From Burkholderiales bacterium (GTDB lineage: Bacteria; Pseudomonadota; Gammaproteobacteria; Burkholderiales; WYBJ01), in NCBI GenBank assembly GCA_022841915.1, contig JALHQN010000001.1, forward strand, positions 186,001-250,000: a stretch of DNA of 64,000 bases. The letters run 5' to 3'. The translations under genes were made by a program, and so were the position numbers. Each line of letters opens with the position of its first letter. The stretch's first letter is position 1. The notes under the pieces are model-generated. The model ran no database searches. It was given only the letters and a program-made list of their open reading frames with translations, and was not told the DNA's origin. Positions 9,797-18,689 of this stretch are shown piece by piece.

Positions 9797-10237
9797 ATGG
9801 CCGCGGCAGCATTCACCGATCCCCAGGAGGCAGAGCAGGCGTTCTACGACGCGTTCCGGCGCGCCGATCTGGACGCGATGATGGCCGTGTGGGCGCAAGA
9901 CGAGGAAGTGTTCTGCGTTCACCCGGGCGGCAGCCGACTCTCCAGTCTCGAAGCCATCCGTGAGTCCTTCAGCCAGATCTTCGCGGCGGGCCCCACGATG
10001 CGCTTCGATATCCGGGCAGCACAAACCTTGCGCGGCGGCTTGATCGCCGTGCACAGCGTCTACGAATACATCAGCATCCTGGGCGAAGGGCGCCCGCCGA
10101 CCGCGGTGGTCGCAACCAATGTCTACGCGAACGTAGGCGGGGGCTGGCGTATGGTCGCTCACCACGGTTCGCTCGCAGGCGAACAGGAAGCACCCGTCCA
10201 GGCGCAGCCGGTACCGCCCCCCGGTTTGCTGCACTGA
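9797..10237 (+). CDS. SnoaL/DUF4440-like (NTF2-fold) protein
   Basis: A 146-residue protein with the NTF2-like pattern of small ketosteroid-isomerase-type proteins: an opening EAEQAFYDAFRRADLDAMMAVW helix, DEEVFCVHPGG, the SFSQIFAAGP segment and the closing VVATNVYANVGGGWRMVAHHGS strands. Chosen start is the ATG at 9797; longer in-frame readings run into waaF. A TAGAAT hexamer at 9784-9789 lies only 7 bp before the ATG, so a nearly leaderless message is possible. Function is unknown; such proteins are often described as stress- or calcium/calmodulin kinase II association-domain-like. The ComA-like gene starts 33 bp downstream. Confidence 0.82.
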   Translation: MAAAAFTDPQEAEQAFYDAFRRADLDAMMAVWAQDEEVFCVHPGGSRLSSLEAIRESFSQIFAAGPTMRFDIRAAQTLRGGLIAVHSVYEYISILGEGRPPTAVVATNVYANVGGGWRMVAHHGSLAGEQEAPVQAQPVPPPGLLH

Positions 10238-10270
10238 TCATTCATCCCATTGCGCAAGAGAGTAAACACC

Positions 10271-11050
10271 ATGACCGGTACCTTTGCACTGCCTCCCAGA
10301 TCCAAGAAGCCGCGCAAGCGCGGCCTGACGTCGATGATCGACTTCGGCCCCGACACTTTCGGCTGGACGGGCGGCGAGCACGGCATCCGCGGGGTGCTCG
10401 AATGTGCGGCGGACTACATCGATTTCGCCAAGATCTATGCGATGAACGCACTGCTGCTACCCGCCGAAACGGTCAAGAAGGCCGCGCAAGCCTATCGCGA
10501 TGCCGAAATCGTGCCATTCGCCGGCGGCATCCTGTTCGAGTACGCATGGCAAAAAGGCCAGGTGCCGGAGATGATCGCGCACCTGCACAAGCTCGGGCTC
10601 ACAGGCGTGGAACTGTCGGAGAACTACATCGAACTCACCACCGAAGAACGGCTGCGTGAGATCGATCGCCTGCAAAAAGGCGGGCTGAAGGTGGTGTACG
10701 AGTTTGGCCGCAAGAATCCGGTCGAACCGATGAGCTTCGATTACGTCGCCGGGCTGGTCGACGAAGTGGCTCGACTCGGCATCGATCACATCACCGTCGA
10801 ACAGTGCGAGATCGATCTGCTCGCGAAAACATCCCCCACCGCCTTGGCGGACCTGCAACGCCAACCCTGGTTCGAGCACATGCTGATCGAAGTCGATCCC
10901 TACCGCTTCCCGCAGCAGCACGCACAGATCATCAAGGACTTCGGTCCCGAGGTTAACCTCGCGAACGTCACGCCTGGCCAGATACTGCGCCTGGAGGGCT
11001 TTCGCTGCGGGATCGGAAGGGCCGTGGATTACTCGCTTTTGACCCGGTAG
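10271..11050 (+). CDS. Phosphosulfolactate synthase (ComA) family protein
   Basis: A 259-residue TIM-barrel protein matching the ComA family: SMIDFGPDTFGWTGG near the start, YIDFAKIYAMNALLLP, the FAGGILFEYAWQKG segment, GVELSENYIELT, KVVYEFGRK, and ending ANVTPGQILRLEGFRCGIG. In methanogens ComA joins sulfite to phosphoenolpyruvate as the first step of coenzyme M synthesis; relatives occur in Bacillus and in plants (the heat-stress protein HSA32). None of the other coenzyme M genes is in view, so the reaction and role here are uncertain. The ATG at 10271 is preferred over a TTG at 10250. A terminator-like hairpin follows. Confidence 0.85.
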   Translation: MTGTFALPPRSKKPRKRGLTSMIDFGPDTFGWTGGEHGIRGVLECAADYIDFAKIYAMNALLLPAETVKKAAQAYRDAEIVPFAGGILFEYAWQKGQVPEMIAHLHKLGLTGVELSENYIELTTEERLREIDRLQKGGLKVVYEFGRKNPVEPMSFDYVAGLVDEVARLGIDHITVEQCEIDLLAKTSPTALADLQRQPWFEHMLIEVDPYRFPQQHAQIIKDFGPEVNLANVTPGQILRLEGFRCGIGRAVDYSLLTR

Positions 11051-11058
11051 CGATCAGG

Positions 11059-11089
11059 GCGAGCGCGACTGAGATTCATCGCGCCTCGC
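11059..11089. terminator. Stem-loop between two convergent genes
   Basis: Arms GCGAGCGCG (11059-11067) and CGCGCCTCGC (11080-11089) pair over 9 bp with one bulged C, around a 12-nt loop. It sits between the stop of the ComA-like gene and the stop of the convergent DUF4124 gene, so it may end transcription from both sides. There is no clear T-tract. Confidence 0.4.
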
Positions 11090-11096
11090 CTGAGCG

Positions 11097-11699
11097 TCAT
11101 TTGCCCGTCGACGATGCACCGGCCGATGCGGTGTTTGCGGGCTTGGCGCCCGCAGGAGTGGAAGTCACCTGGGCCGGCTGCCCCGTACCGGTCAATTCGC
11201 GAAAGCGTGCCTTTTGCGTATCGAACCTGGCGTTGATCGCGTCGGTTTCCTTCTGGTTCTGCTCGATCAGGCTGCCGAGCTTGTTCTGATCGTCCCGAGA
11301 GGACGACTTGGCCAGGCCGGCGCTGGCCAGCTTGAGCGTATCGGAGTTGCGGCGCAGTTCCCGCTCGCGCGCCTGGTCGATCTCTGCCTCATTGGCGTAG
11401 GTTGCAAGCAGTGCGTTGTCCTGACGCTGGCGATCGGTCTGCTGCTTGGCCTCGAGTTTGCGCTTCTCGGGATCCTGCTCGGGCACCCGACTGGGCACCG
11501 CCGCCTTTTGTTCGCTCTGCACCGAGCGTCCCGACTTCTTCAACTGGGCTCCGGCACGATCCGCATACTGAGGTGGCACTCGATCGCCGTAGTGCGTGTT
11601 GCCCTTCTCGTCCACCCACTTGTACATCGCCGCATGGGCCGGCAAAGCCAACAGACTGCCGAATACAACGACCGAGAATACGTAGCGTGCCCAACCCAT
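11097..11699 (-). CDS. Exported DUF4124-domain protein
   Basis: A 200-residue protein with a signal peptide (GWARYVFSVVVFGSLLALPAHA, cleavage near residue 24) followed at once by the DUF4124 signature AAMYKWVDEKGNTHYGDRVPP. The rest is charged and alpha-helical, likely coiled coil (KRKLEAKQQTDRQRQDN..., IEQNQKETDAINARFDTQKARF), ending in a low-complexity Ala/Ser/Thr tail. The start at 11699 is supported by GGAGAG 7 bp before the ATG; the frame stays open upstream but has no better site. DUF4124 proteins are periplasmic and of unknown function. The 279-bp region to the divergent hydrolase gene at 11979 contains no other gene that I can support. Confidence 0.82.
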   Translation of the reverse strand: MGWARYVFSVVVFGSLLALPAHAAMYKWVDEKGNTHYGDRVPPQYADRAGAQLKKSGRSVQSEQKAAVPSRVPEQDPEKRKLEAKQQTDRQRQDNALLATYANEAEIDQARERELRRNSDTLKLASAGLAKSSSRDDQNKLGSLIEQNQKETDAINARFDTQKARFRELTGTGQPAQVTSTPAGAKPANTASAGASSTGK

Positions 11700-11978
11700 A
11701 TATCTCTCTCCGTCTGCGCAGCCGCGAGCGGCTCGTCCTTGTCGTGCTGGCCCAGCAGATGCCTGCTGGACAACCCAGTGTACCGAGTGGGAGATTCGTT
11801 GCCGATACCGGTAGGACCGATCGGCCCAAGGACGGCCGACTAGAGGCATCGGTGCAGCAAATTTCTGGCTCGGAACACTGGGTAACGGAGGGCGCCGCGG
11901 AAAGCTTTAGCCAAGACACTCGCCCGGGGTCTGTCATACTCCCCTCTGACCGGCCGCTTCACGACCCTACGACAGCGC

Positions 11979-13040
11979 ATGATGAACGATCTGCCCGCCC
12001 ACGACGAGTGCCTTCCGATCGGAGTCGACACACCTTATCGACCACCCGCGTGGCTGCGCAATCCCCACGCGCAGACGATCTACGCCGCGTGTGTCGCATC
12101 GCGCCCCGACGTGGCGCTACGTCGCGAGCGCTGGAACACGCCGGACGGAGACTTCATCGACCTCGACTGGCTGCAGGCTCACGAGGGCACGGCGTATGCT
12201 TCGGACCGCGAGCATCCGCCCCTGATCGTGCTGTTTCATGGATTGGAAGGCAGCTCGCGCAGCCACTACGCACGCACGCTCATGCGCGCCGTCGATCGAC
12301 GCCGGTGGCACGGGGTGGTCGTGCATTTCAGAGGATGCAGCGGAGAGCCCAATCGACTGGCACGCGCCTACCACTCCGGGGACACTGTCGAGATGACGTG
12401 GATCCTCGAGCGCTTGCGTGCGCGGTGGCCGGGTCCGCTATGCGCGGTCGCCGTCTCGCTGGGGGCGAATGTGCTGCTGAAGTGGCTGGGCGAATCCGGG
12501 CAAAGTGCGCGCGGGGTTCTCGCAGCGGCCTGCGCGGTGTCCGCCCCTCTGGATTTGATGGCGACAGGAAGCGCCCTGGATCGCGGCTTCAACCGGATCT
12601 ACAGCTGGAACTTCCTGCGCACGCTCAAGCGCAAGAGCCTGGCAAAAGTTCTTCGTCACCCGCACGTCGGGAACGCCCAGGCCATCCGCGCCGCAAGGAC
12701 ATTAAAGGCGTTCGACGATCAGGTGACTTCCCGCCTGCACGGTTTTCGCGATGCGCATGATTACTGGACGCAATCGAGCAGCAAGCCCTGGCTCAAGCAC
12801 ATCGCCGTCCCCACCCTGGTACTGAACGCACGCGACGATCCGTTCCTGCCCGCCTGTGCGTTGCCGCAACCCAGCGACGTGTCGCCCGCCGTGACGCTGG
12901 ATTTCCCGGCGCACGGCGGTCACGTCGGCTTCGTTACAGGTCGCTTTCCCGGATCTATCGAATGGCTGCCGACCCGTGTGCTGCAATTCATCGACCGTGT
13001 CATGGACCGTCACAAAGGCGCGTCGAAGGCCATGGCATAA
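11979..13040 (+). CDS. YheT family alpha/beta hydrolase
   Basis: A 353-residue alpha/beta hydrolase of the YheT/EMB8 group. The opening PPAWLRNPHAQTIYA is the family hallmark, followed by DGDFIDLDW, LIVLFHGLEGSSRS (oxyanion loop), the HFRGCSGEPNR turn, the nucleophile elbow around VAVSLGANVLLKWLGE, and a C-terminal PAHGGHVGF that supplies the catalytic histidine. The Asp is in NARDDPFLP. Substrates in bacteria are not known. Two ATGs are adjacent at the start (11979, 11982). The pgm gene follows after 37 bp. Confidence 0.9.
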   Translation: MMNDLPAHDECLPIGVDTPYRPPAWLRNPHAQTIYAACVASRPDVALRRERWNTPDGDFIDLDWLQAHEGTAYASDREHPPLIVLFHGLEGSSRSHYARTLMRAVDRRRWHGVVVHFRGCSGEPNRLARAYHSGDTVEMTWILERLRARWPGPLCAVAVSLGANVLLKWLGESGQSARGVLAAACAVSAPLDLMATGSALDRGFNRIYSWNFLRTLKRKSLAKVLRHPHVGNAQAIRAARTLKAFDDQVTSRLHGFRDAHDYWTQSSSKPWLKHIAVPTLVLNARDDPFLPACALPQPSDVSPAVTLDFPAHGGHVGFVTGRFPGSIEWLPTRVLQFIDRVMDRHKGASKAMA

Positions 13041-13077
13041 TGTTTTCAACCCCCATAGACCGGATGCACCCGAGCCC

Positions 13078-14454
13078 ATGACCCCCATTCCCGCAGAAAT
13101 CTTCAAGGCGTACGACATCCGCGGCATCGTCGACAAGACCTTGACCATAGAAGGCGTCGAGCAAATCGGACGCGCGATCGGCTCCGAGGCGCGCGCCCGT
13201 TCCATCAAGAGCGTGGTCATCGGACGTGACGGTCGTCTGTCCGGCCCGAGCCTGAGCCAAGCGCTCGCCCGCGGCCTGCAATCCGCCGGCATCGATGTCA
13301 TCGATATCGGCCGCGTGCCCACCCCCGTCGTCTACTTCGCCGCGTACCAACTCGGCACCCACTCGGGCATCGCGGTCACCGGCAGCCACAACCCCCCTGA
13401 CTACAATGGCCTGAAGATGGTGCTCGCCGGCGAGACCCTGGCGGGAGATGCCATCCAGGCGCTGAAGAAGCGCATCGAGCAGGGCGACCTCGCTTCCGGC
13501 GCAGGCAGCTACACCGAGCAAGACGTCGGAGCGGAGTACATCTCCCGCATCGTCTCTGATGTGAAGATCGCGCGGCCGATGAAGATCGCCGTGGACTGCG
13601 GCAATGGCGTCGCCGGCGCATTCGCCCCCGCGCTGTACCGCAAGATGGGCTGCGAGGTGACCGAACTCTTCTGCGAAGTGGACGGCACTTTCCCGAATCA
13701 CCACCCGGATCCCTCGGTGCCGAAGAATCTAGAGGATCTCATCCGGGCCGTGCAGACTTCGGATGCCGAGATCGGATTGGCTTTCGACGGCGACGGCGAC
13801 CGGCTCGGGGTCGTCACCAAGAGCGGCAAGATCATCTACCCGGATCGGCAACTGATGCTGTACGCCAAGGACGTGCTGTCGCGCAACCCTGGCGGCCTGG
13901 TCATTTTCGACGTGAAGTCGACCCGCAATCTCGCACCCTGGATCGAGCGCCACGGCGGCAAGCCGCTGCTCTGGAAGACGGGCCATTCCTTCGTCAAGTC
14001 GAAAATGCGTGAAACCGGCGCCCTACTGGCGGGAGAAATGAGCGGCCACGTCTTCTTCAAGGAGCGCTGGTACGGCTTCGACGACGGCCTCTACGCCGGC
14101 GCCCGCCTGCTCGAGATCGTGAGCCGAGAGTCCGATCCCAGTGCGATTCTCGAAAATCTGCCGGATGCCTTGAGCACCCCGGAACTCCAGATCAAGCTCA
14201 CCGAGGGCGAGAATTACGCCCTCATCGACAAATTGCAGGCCAGCGCCAAGTTCACCGATGCGCGCGAGGTCATACGCATCGACGGCCTGCGCGTCGAATA
14301 TGCCGATGGGTTTGGCCTGGCCCGCTCGTCGAACACGACGCCTGTCATCGTCTTGCGCTTCGAGGCTGACAACGAGGCTGCGCTCAAGCGCATCCAGGAA
14401 GACTTTCGCCGCGTCATTCTGGGCGTGAAGCCCGACGCCGTATTGCCGTTCTAG
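13078..14454 (+). CDS. Phosphomannomutase/phosphoglucomutase (AlgC-like)
   Basis: A 458-residue alpha-D-phosphohexomutase, the length of Pseudomonas AlgC, converting mannose-6-P/mannose-1-P and glucose-6-P/glucose-1-P for LPS and exopolysaccharide precursors. Motifs in order: FKAYDIRGIV at the start, catalytic phosphoserine S103 in VTGSHNPPDYNG, the metal loop DGDGDR at about 241-246, the sugar-specificity loop GEMSGHVFF, and the phosphate-binding RSSNTTP near the end. The ATG at 13078 fits the family N-terminus; an upstream in-frame extension overlaps the hydrolase gene. A stem-loop follows the stop. Confidence 0.95.
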   Translation: MTPIPAEIFKAYDIRGIVDKTLTIEGVEQIGRAIGSEARARSIKSVVIGRDGRLSGPSLSQALARGLQSAGIDVIDIGRVPTPVVYFAAYQLGTHSGIAVTGSHNPPDYNGLKMVLAGETLAGDAIQALKKRIEQGDLASGAGSYTEQDVGAEYISRIVSDVKIARPMKIAVDCGNGVAGAFAPALYRKMGCEVTELFCEVDGTFPNHHPDPSVPKNLEDLIRAVQTSDAEIGLAFDGDGDRLGVVTKSGKIIYPDRQLMLYAKDVLSRNPGGLVIFDVKSTRNLAPWIERHGGKPLLWKTGHSFVKSKMRETGALLAGEMSGHVFFKERWYGFDDGLYAGARLLEIVSRESDPSAILENLPDALSTPELQIKLTEGENYALIDKLQASAKFTDAREVIRIDGLRVEYADGFGLARSSNTTPVIVLRFEADNEAALKRIQEDFRRVILGVKPDAVLPF

Positions 14455-14476
14455 GCAACGCACGTCGCGTGCGGGC

Positions 14477-14495
14477 CGGCCATCGACGATGGCCG
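14477..14495. terminator. Stem-loop after the phosphohexomutase gene
   Basis: CGGCCATC (14477-14484) pairs perfectly with GATGGCCG (14488-14495) around a 3-nt loop, 22 bp after the stop and between convergent genes. No T-tract follows, so intrinsic termination is only possible. Confidence 0.35.
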
Positions 14496-14566
14496 ACCTG
14501 CCGCGCCAAGCCGCTTTCCGGTATTCCCAAGGGCCCTCGCCCTCGGATGCGCACCTCGTCGAGCGC

Positions 14567-15625
14567 TCACAACCTTCGCAGGTGTGCGGTGACTTCCTCG
14601 CGATCGTGATAGAGATGCTTGATGCGCAGCGTGTGGCTATCCTTGACGTTCGCCAGCGTCTTCTCGATCACGCCGTGGCAGCGCAGGACTTCCTGCCAAC
14701 GATTCCGGTTGGGCAGCTTCAAATTGAAGATCGTCTCTCGGCACCAGCCGCGCTCGATCCATTGAGCCGCAAGGGCGGCGATTCTCGCCGGCGCGGCAAC
14801 CACATCGCACACCATCCAGTCGACGGGCCGCTCCGGACGAAACCGGAAGGCGTCCTCGCGCCGATGCTCGACCAGCTGCGTGTCGAGCACCGCCTGGGAA
14901 ATCGGTCCGTTATCCACCGCGAGAACGCGCACGCCTCGCGATGCGAGCACTTGGCTCCAGCCGCCGGGTGCCGCTCCGAGGTCGATGGCCACCCGACCGG
15001 CACGCATGCGGCCGAGCAGTTCGTCCTCGTTGGGAATGAAGGTCGCCAGCGCCTCGATGAGCTTCAATCCGGAGCGACTCGGTGCGTTCTCGCTAGCGCG
15101 CACACGCGCAATGCCCATCGGCCACGGCGAACTGTTGCCGGGATCGCTCACCCCGAGCACGGCTTCGTCGCGACCCAGGAAACAGATATGCAGGCGTCGT
15201 GCGCTGCGACGCTTGTCGCCCAGCACTTTAGCCTGCGCCAGCGCCGTCTGCAGTGCCTCTGTGTAACCCCGCATGCCGGCGAGCATCTGCCGGGGGCGAT
15301 CGGCATCCGGCGCCTCGATCCATGCCGCACCGAAGCGCTGACCGAGGCGTTTGGCTACTTCGACGATCGGCGTGACGCGGTCGGCGCCATCGGGCAGATC
15401 CACACGCCGGCACTGGGCCAGCATCTGACGCGCAAAGACGAGATCGGCAAAGTCGGGGGTCCAGTCGCGCCCTTTGCCGTGACTGCCGGGAGCAGGGATC
15501 CAGACGACATAGGCCTGCCCGAGCTCGTACTCGGCGCGCCCCTCCGCGCCTGCCTCGAGGGTTGCGACCGTCAATTCTGCGGCAAGGTCGGGTTCGAAAC
15601 CCGCACGGCAATGAAAGAGAAGCAT
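14567..15625 (-). CDS. rlmM: 23S rRNA (cytidine-2'-O)-methyltransferase RlmM
   Basis: A 352-residue protein that 2'-O-methylates C2498 in domain V of 23S rRNA. It has the N-terminal THUMP-like domain and a C-terminal RrmJ-like Rossmann domain. The SAM site IDLGAAPGGWSQVLASRG, the catalytic aspartate in VDWMVCDVV and the lysine in IFNLKLPNRNRW correspond to the K-D-K-E tetrad of this family. Start MLLFHCRAGFEPDLAAEL at 15625 is typical for RlmM. It faces the pgm gene and lies 49 bp beyond the enolase-superfamily gene on the same strand, which is likely transcribed separately. Confidence 0.93.
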   Translation of the reverse strand: MLLFHCRAGFEPDLAAELTVATLEAGAEGRAEYELGQAYVVWIPAPGSHGKGRDWTPDFADLVFARQMLAQCRRVDLPDGADRVTPIVEVAKRLGQRFGAAWIEAPDADRPRQMLAGMRGYTEALQTALAQAKVLGDKRRSARRLHICFLGRDEAVLGVSDPGNSSPWPMGIARVRASENAPSRSGLKLIEALATFIPNEDELLGRMRAGRVAIDLGAAPGGWSQVLASRGVRVLAVDNGPISQAVLDTQLVEHRREDAFRFRPERPVDWMVCDVVAAPARIAALAAQWIERGWCRETIFNLKLPNRNRWQEVLRCHGVIEKTLANVKDSHTLRIKHLYHDREEVTAHLRRL

Positions 15626-15674
15626 GCGACCTGCGCGCTAAGTTGGAATGGGTTGCGTCATCGAACTCGGCGCA

Positions 15675-16790
15675 TCAGGCGATGCGCAGCTTCTCGATGA
15701 GTTTCGGATCGGGATCGGCGCCCAGCCCGGGCAATTGCGGCACGGCGAAGCGCCCGTTCACCGGATCGATGCGCTCGCCCAGCGGATTTTCGGCGAAGTC
15801 GCAATAGAATCGTTCGACCGGGGTTTCCCGCGGGAGCGTCGCGAGCACGTGCATGGATGCGAGCAGGCCGGGCCCGAAATAGGCGGAATGCGGCACGACC
15901 TCCACGCCGTACGCCTCGGCCAGGGCGATCACCTTGCGCATTTCGGTGATGCCGCCCATCTTGGTCACGCTCGGCTGGGCGTAGGTGACCGCCCCGGCTT
16001 CGAACAAGCGCTGAAAATCCGCAAGATTGCCGACGTTCTCGCCGGCCGCCATCGCCATGCCGGTTGCATCACGCACTTCCGCCAACCCGACGACGTTCTC
16101 CGGCGGCCACACGGGCTCCTCGATCCAATACGGATCGTACGGCTGAAAAGCGAGCGACACGTCGATGGCCTCGCGCACGCTCCAGGGGCAATTCGTATCG
16201 ATCATCAAAGGGATGCCTTGGCCCGCAGCCTCGCGTGCCGCCTTCACTTCGGGCACCGTGATCTCGTGGATCTTGATGCGTTCATAACCGCGTGAGCGCG
16301 CCTCGGTCGTGTTCTGCGCCAAGGTCGCCGCCTTGCCATAGCGCAGCAGGCTCGCGTAGGCGGGCAGGCTCGCGCGCGGCGAGCCTCCGAGGAGTCGATA
16401 CACCGGCAGGTTGGCCGCTTTGCCGGCGATATCCCAAAGGGCGATGTCGATGCCGGACAAGCCGAACATCACGGGGCCATTGCGCCCCGCGTTGTGCATC
16501 GCGTGCTGCAAGCCGGCCATCACACTGGTGATCGAACCGGCATCGAGGCCGATGCACGCGGGGCCGATCAGGGTATCGATCGCCGCTTTCGTCGCCGGCC
16601 AGATGCGATGCCCGAAGGATTCGCCCCAGCCGGTGATGCCAGCATCGGTGTCGATGCGCACATACAGCGTCTCGATGCTGGTTCGCGGCTTGCCGCTCAT
16701 GAGGGGCGCATCGCCTTTGAGCAGCATGGGCATGCTGACGACGAGCGTCTCGACCCGCGTTATCTTCAACCTACTACCATCCCAAAACAT
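15675..16790 (-). CDS. Mandelate racemase/muconate lactonizing enzyme family protein
   Basis: A 371-residue enolase-superfamily enzyme, probably an acid-sugar dehydratase or racemase. The N-terminal capping domain (RVETLVVSMPM..., YVRIDTDAGITGWGE) is followed by the barrel with the base motif around YERIKIHEI, metal ligands in LMIDTNCPW, WIEEPVWPPE and AAGENVG, and a late VPHSAYFGPGL histidine. The substrate cannot be read from the sequence. The ATG at 16790 overlaps the end of the upstream gamma-glutamyltransferase-like gene by 17 bp, so the two are co-transcribed; a TTG about 24 bp downstream is an alternative start and upstream extensions also exist. Confidence 0.9.
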   Translation of the reverse strand: MFWDGSRLKITRVETLVVSMPMLLKGDAPLMSGKPRTSIETLYVRIDTDAGITGWGESFGHRIWPATKAAIDTLIGPACIGLDAGSITSVMAGLQHAMHNAGRNGPVMFGLSGIDIALWDIAGKAANLPVYRLLGGSPRASLPAYASLLRYGKAATLAQNTTEARSRGYERIKIHEITVPEVKAAREAAGQGIPLMIDTNCPWSVREAIDVSLAFQPYDPYWIEEPVWPPENVVGLAEVRDATGMAMAAGENVGNLADFQRLFEAGAVTYAQPSVTKMGGITEMRKVIALAEAYGVEVVPHSAYFGPGLLASMHVLATLPRETPVERFYCDFAENPLGERIDPVNGRFAVPQLPGLGADPDPKLIEKLRIA

Positions 16791-18489
16791 AGGCCGGGCG
16801 ACGCGGGTCGGCGCCGCCATGGATGATGCCTCGATCCTGGTCGACATAGAGCGCGCAGGGCGCGCCGGCCAGCCAGGTCCACTCGTCCCACCATTGGACG
16901 CGATGGCCGCGTTGCGCGAGCGCCTCGCCGGTCGGCTGCGCGATGCGCTTCTCCATCATCAACAGGCCCGGATAGTACGGATGCGGCTCGAACGATCCTG
17001 GGAAGCTGTAGGTCGAGAACCGCGGCGCCTCGATCGCAGACTGCACGTCCATGCCGAAGACATTCACATTGAGGAACACCTGGATCATCGACTGGCACTG
17101 TACATCGCCACCCGGCGTGCCGAACGGCATCAGGGCGCGGCCGTTCTTCAGCGCCAGTGCGGGATTGGGCGTGAGCCGCGGACGCTTCCCGGGCGCCACC
17201 GAGCAGGGATGATCCGGATCCGCCCAGGACTGCGTACCGCGGCCGGAGGCAACGAAGCCCGCACCCGGCACGACCGGCGCATTGTCGGAACCGTCGCTCG
17301 GCGTGCAAGAGAAGGCGTTGCCGTGCTGGTCGATGACGCACAGATAAGACGTATCGCCGGGCCGCACGTTGTCGGGCTGGGGAGCCGGCACCTTCGCCAA
17401 CGGCAAGCCTTCGGAGCCCTTGGGACGTCCAGGCGGCGGCATCTCGGGCCAAGCCTGATCGGGGCGGATCTGGGCGCGACGCTCATTCGCATACTCGTCG
17501 GACAGCAGGCCCTCCATCGGCACATCGACGAAGTTCGGATCGCCGATGTAGTGATGGCGATCGGCGAACGCGAGTTTGAGTGCCTCGGTCACGGTATGAA
17601 CGTACTCGGTGGAATTGTGCCCCATCGCCTTCAGGTCGTAGCCCTTGAGCAGGTTGAGAGCGATGGGCACGGTCGGCCCCTGGCACCAAGCCCCGCACGC
17701 ATGGACTTCGATCCCGTGAAAATCGGACTTCACGGTCGGCTCGAACTTCACCCGGAACTCGGCGAGATCCTCCGCGCGCATCAGCCCGCCCGTCTCCTCA
17801 TGGAACTTCAGGATCTTGCGTGCGATATCGCCCTTGTAGAACGCATCGCGGGCAGCCTGGATGCCGGCGGCACGGCCCTTGCGCGCAGCCGCTTTCTCTT
17901 CGTCGACCATGTACTGGATCGTGCGACCGAGATCAGCCTGTACGAACAACTCACCGATGACGGGGGCCTTGCCGTTGGGAAGAAACGCCGCCTCGCTCGA
18001 AGGCCAGCGCTTGTACGAATTGATCTTCTCGGCGATGAACTCGGCCATCAGCGGATACATCGGGAAGCCCTGGCTCGCGAAACGGATGGCGGACGCGGCC
18101 ACTTCGCCGAAGCTCATCGTGCCGTAGTGTTCAAGGGCGGTCAGCCACGCATCGGGTGCTGCCGGCACGACGGTGCGAAAGACGCCGGGAGGGATCTTGC
18201 CGCCATGGTTCTTGACGAAGTAATCGGGCGTGATCGCCTTCGGCCACACGCCGAGCCCGTCGATGGAGATGATCTTCCGATCTTCGGCCCGGTAGATGAT
18301 CATGGGCGCCACACCGGCGAAACTGACCTTTTCGGTTTGCAGCACGCCGATGCAAATCCCCGCGCACACGCCGGCGTCGACAGCGTTGCCGCCCGCCTCC
18401 AGGATCTGGAAACCAGCGTGGGCGGCCAGATAGTGTCCAGCTGCGATGACGTGCCGCGTGCCTGAAATGGTGGGTCTGTTGGATGCCAT
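16774..18489 (-). CDS. Gamma-glutamyltransferase family N-terminal nucleophile hydrolase
   Basis: A 571-residue member of the GGT/cephalosporin-acylase/CapD family, made as one chain that cleaves itself at a threonine. The likely nucleophile is T380 in PGDTSYLCVIDQHGNAFS; classical GGTs have TTHxSVVD there, so the local motif differs although the Thr is kept. N-terminal features are HVIAAGHYLAAHAGFQILEAGGNAVDA and SFAGVAPMI. I see no convincing signal peptide, so a cytoplasmic enzyme is possible, unlike periplasmic GGT. It overlaps the enolase-superfamily gene and is divergent from a PEP-mutase-like gene across 200 bp. The trio suggests breakdown of an amide- or peptide-linked acid; this is inference. 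Confidence 0.88.
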   Translation of the reverse strand: MASNRPTISGTRHVIAAGHYLAAHAGFQILEAGGNAVDAGVCAGICIGVLQTEKVSFAGVAPMIIYRAEDRKIISIDGLGVWPKAITPDYFVKNHGGKIPPGVFRTVVPAAPDAWLTALEHYGTMSFGEVAASAIRFASQGFPMYPLMAEFIAEKINSYKRWPSSEAAFLPNGKAPVIGELFVQADLGRTIQYMVDEEKAAARKGRAAGIQAARDAFYKGDIARKILKFHEETGGLMRAEDLAEFRVKFEPTVKSDFHGIEVHACGAWCQGPTVPIALNLLKGYDLKAMGHNSTEYVHTVTEALKLAFADRHHYIGDPNFVDVPMEGLLSDEYANERRAQIRPDQAWPEMPPPGRPKGSEGLPLAKVPAPQPDNVRPGDTSYLCVIDQHGNAFSCTPSDGSDNAPVVPGAGFVASGRGTQSWADPDHPCSVAPGKRPRLTPNPALALKNGRALMPFGTPGGDVQCQSMIQVFLNVNVFGMDVQSAIEAPRFSTYSFPGSFEPHPYYPGLLMMEKRIAQPTGEALAQRGHRVQWWDEWTWLAGAPCALYVDQDRGIIHGGADPRRPAYVLGW

Positions 18490-18689
18490 GCCGTATGCTC
18501 CTTACGAATCGCGACGGCGATCGTCCGTCGCGTTGATGAGGTCTGCTCGATCCGAGGCAGTTGGGCTGCGGCGCAGGTGAGCGCCAAGCCTTGAATGATA
18601 CTCCTCGAGGTCGCTGGCGGAGGAAGATTGACACCGGCGAGCATCCCTTGCTTTGATGGCGTCCGGATAACCATCACTCTGGAGGAACC

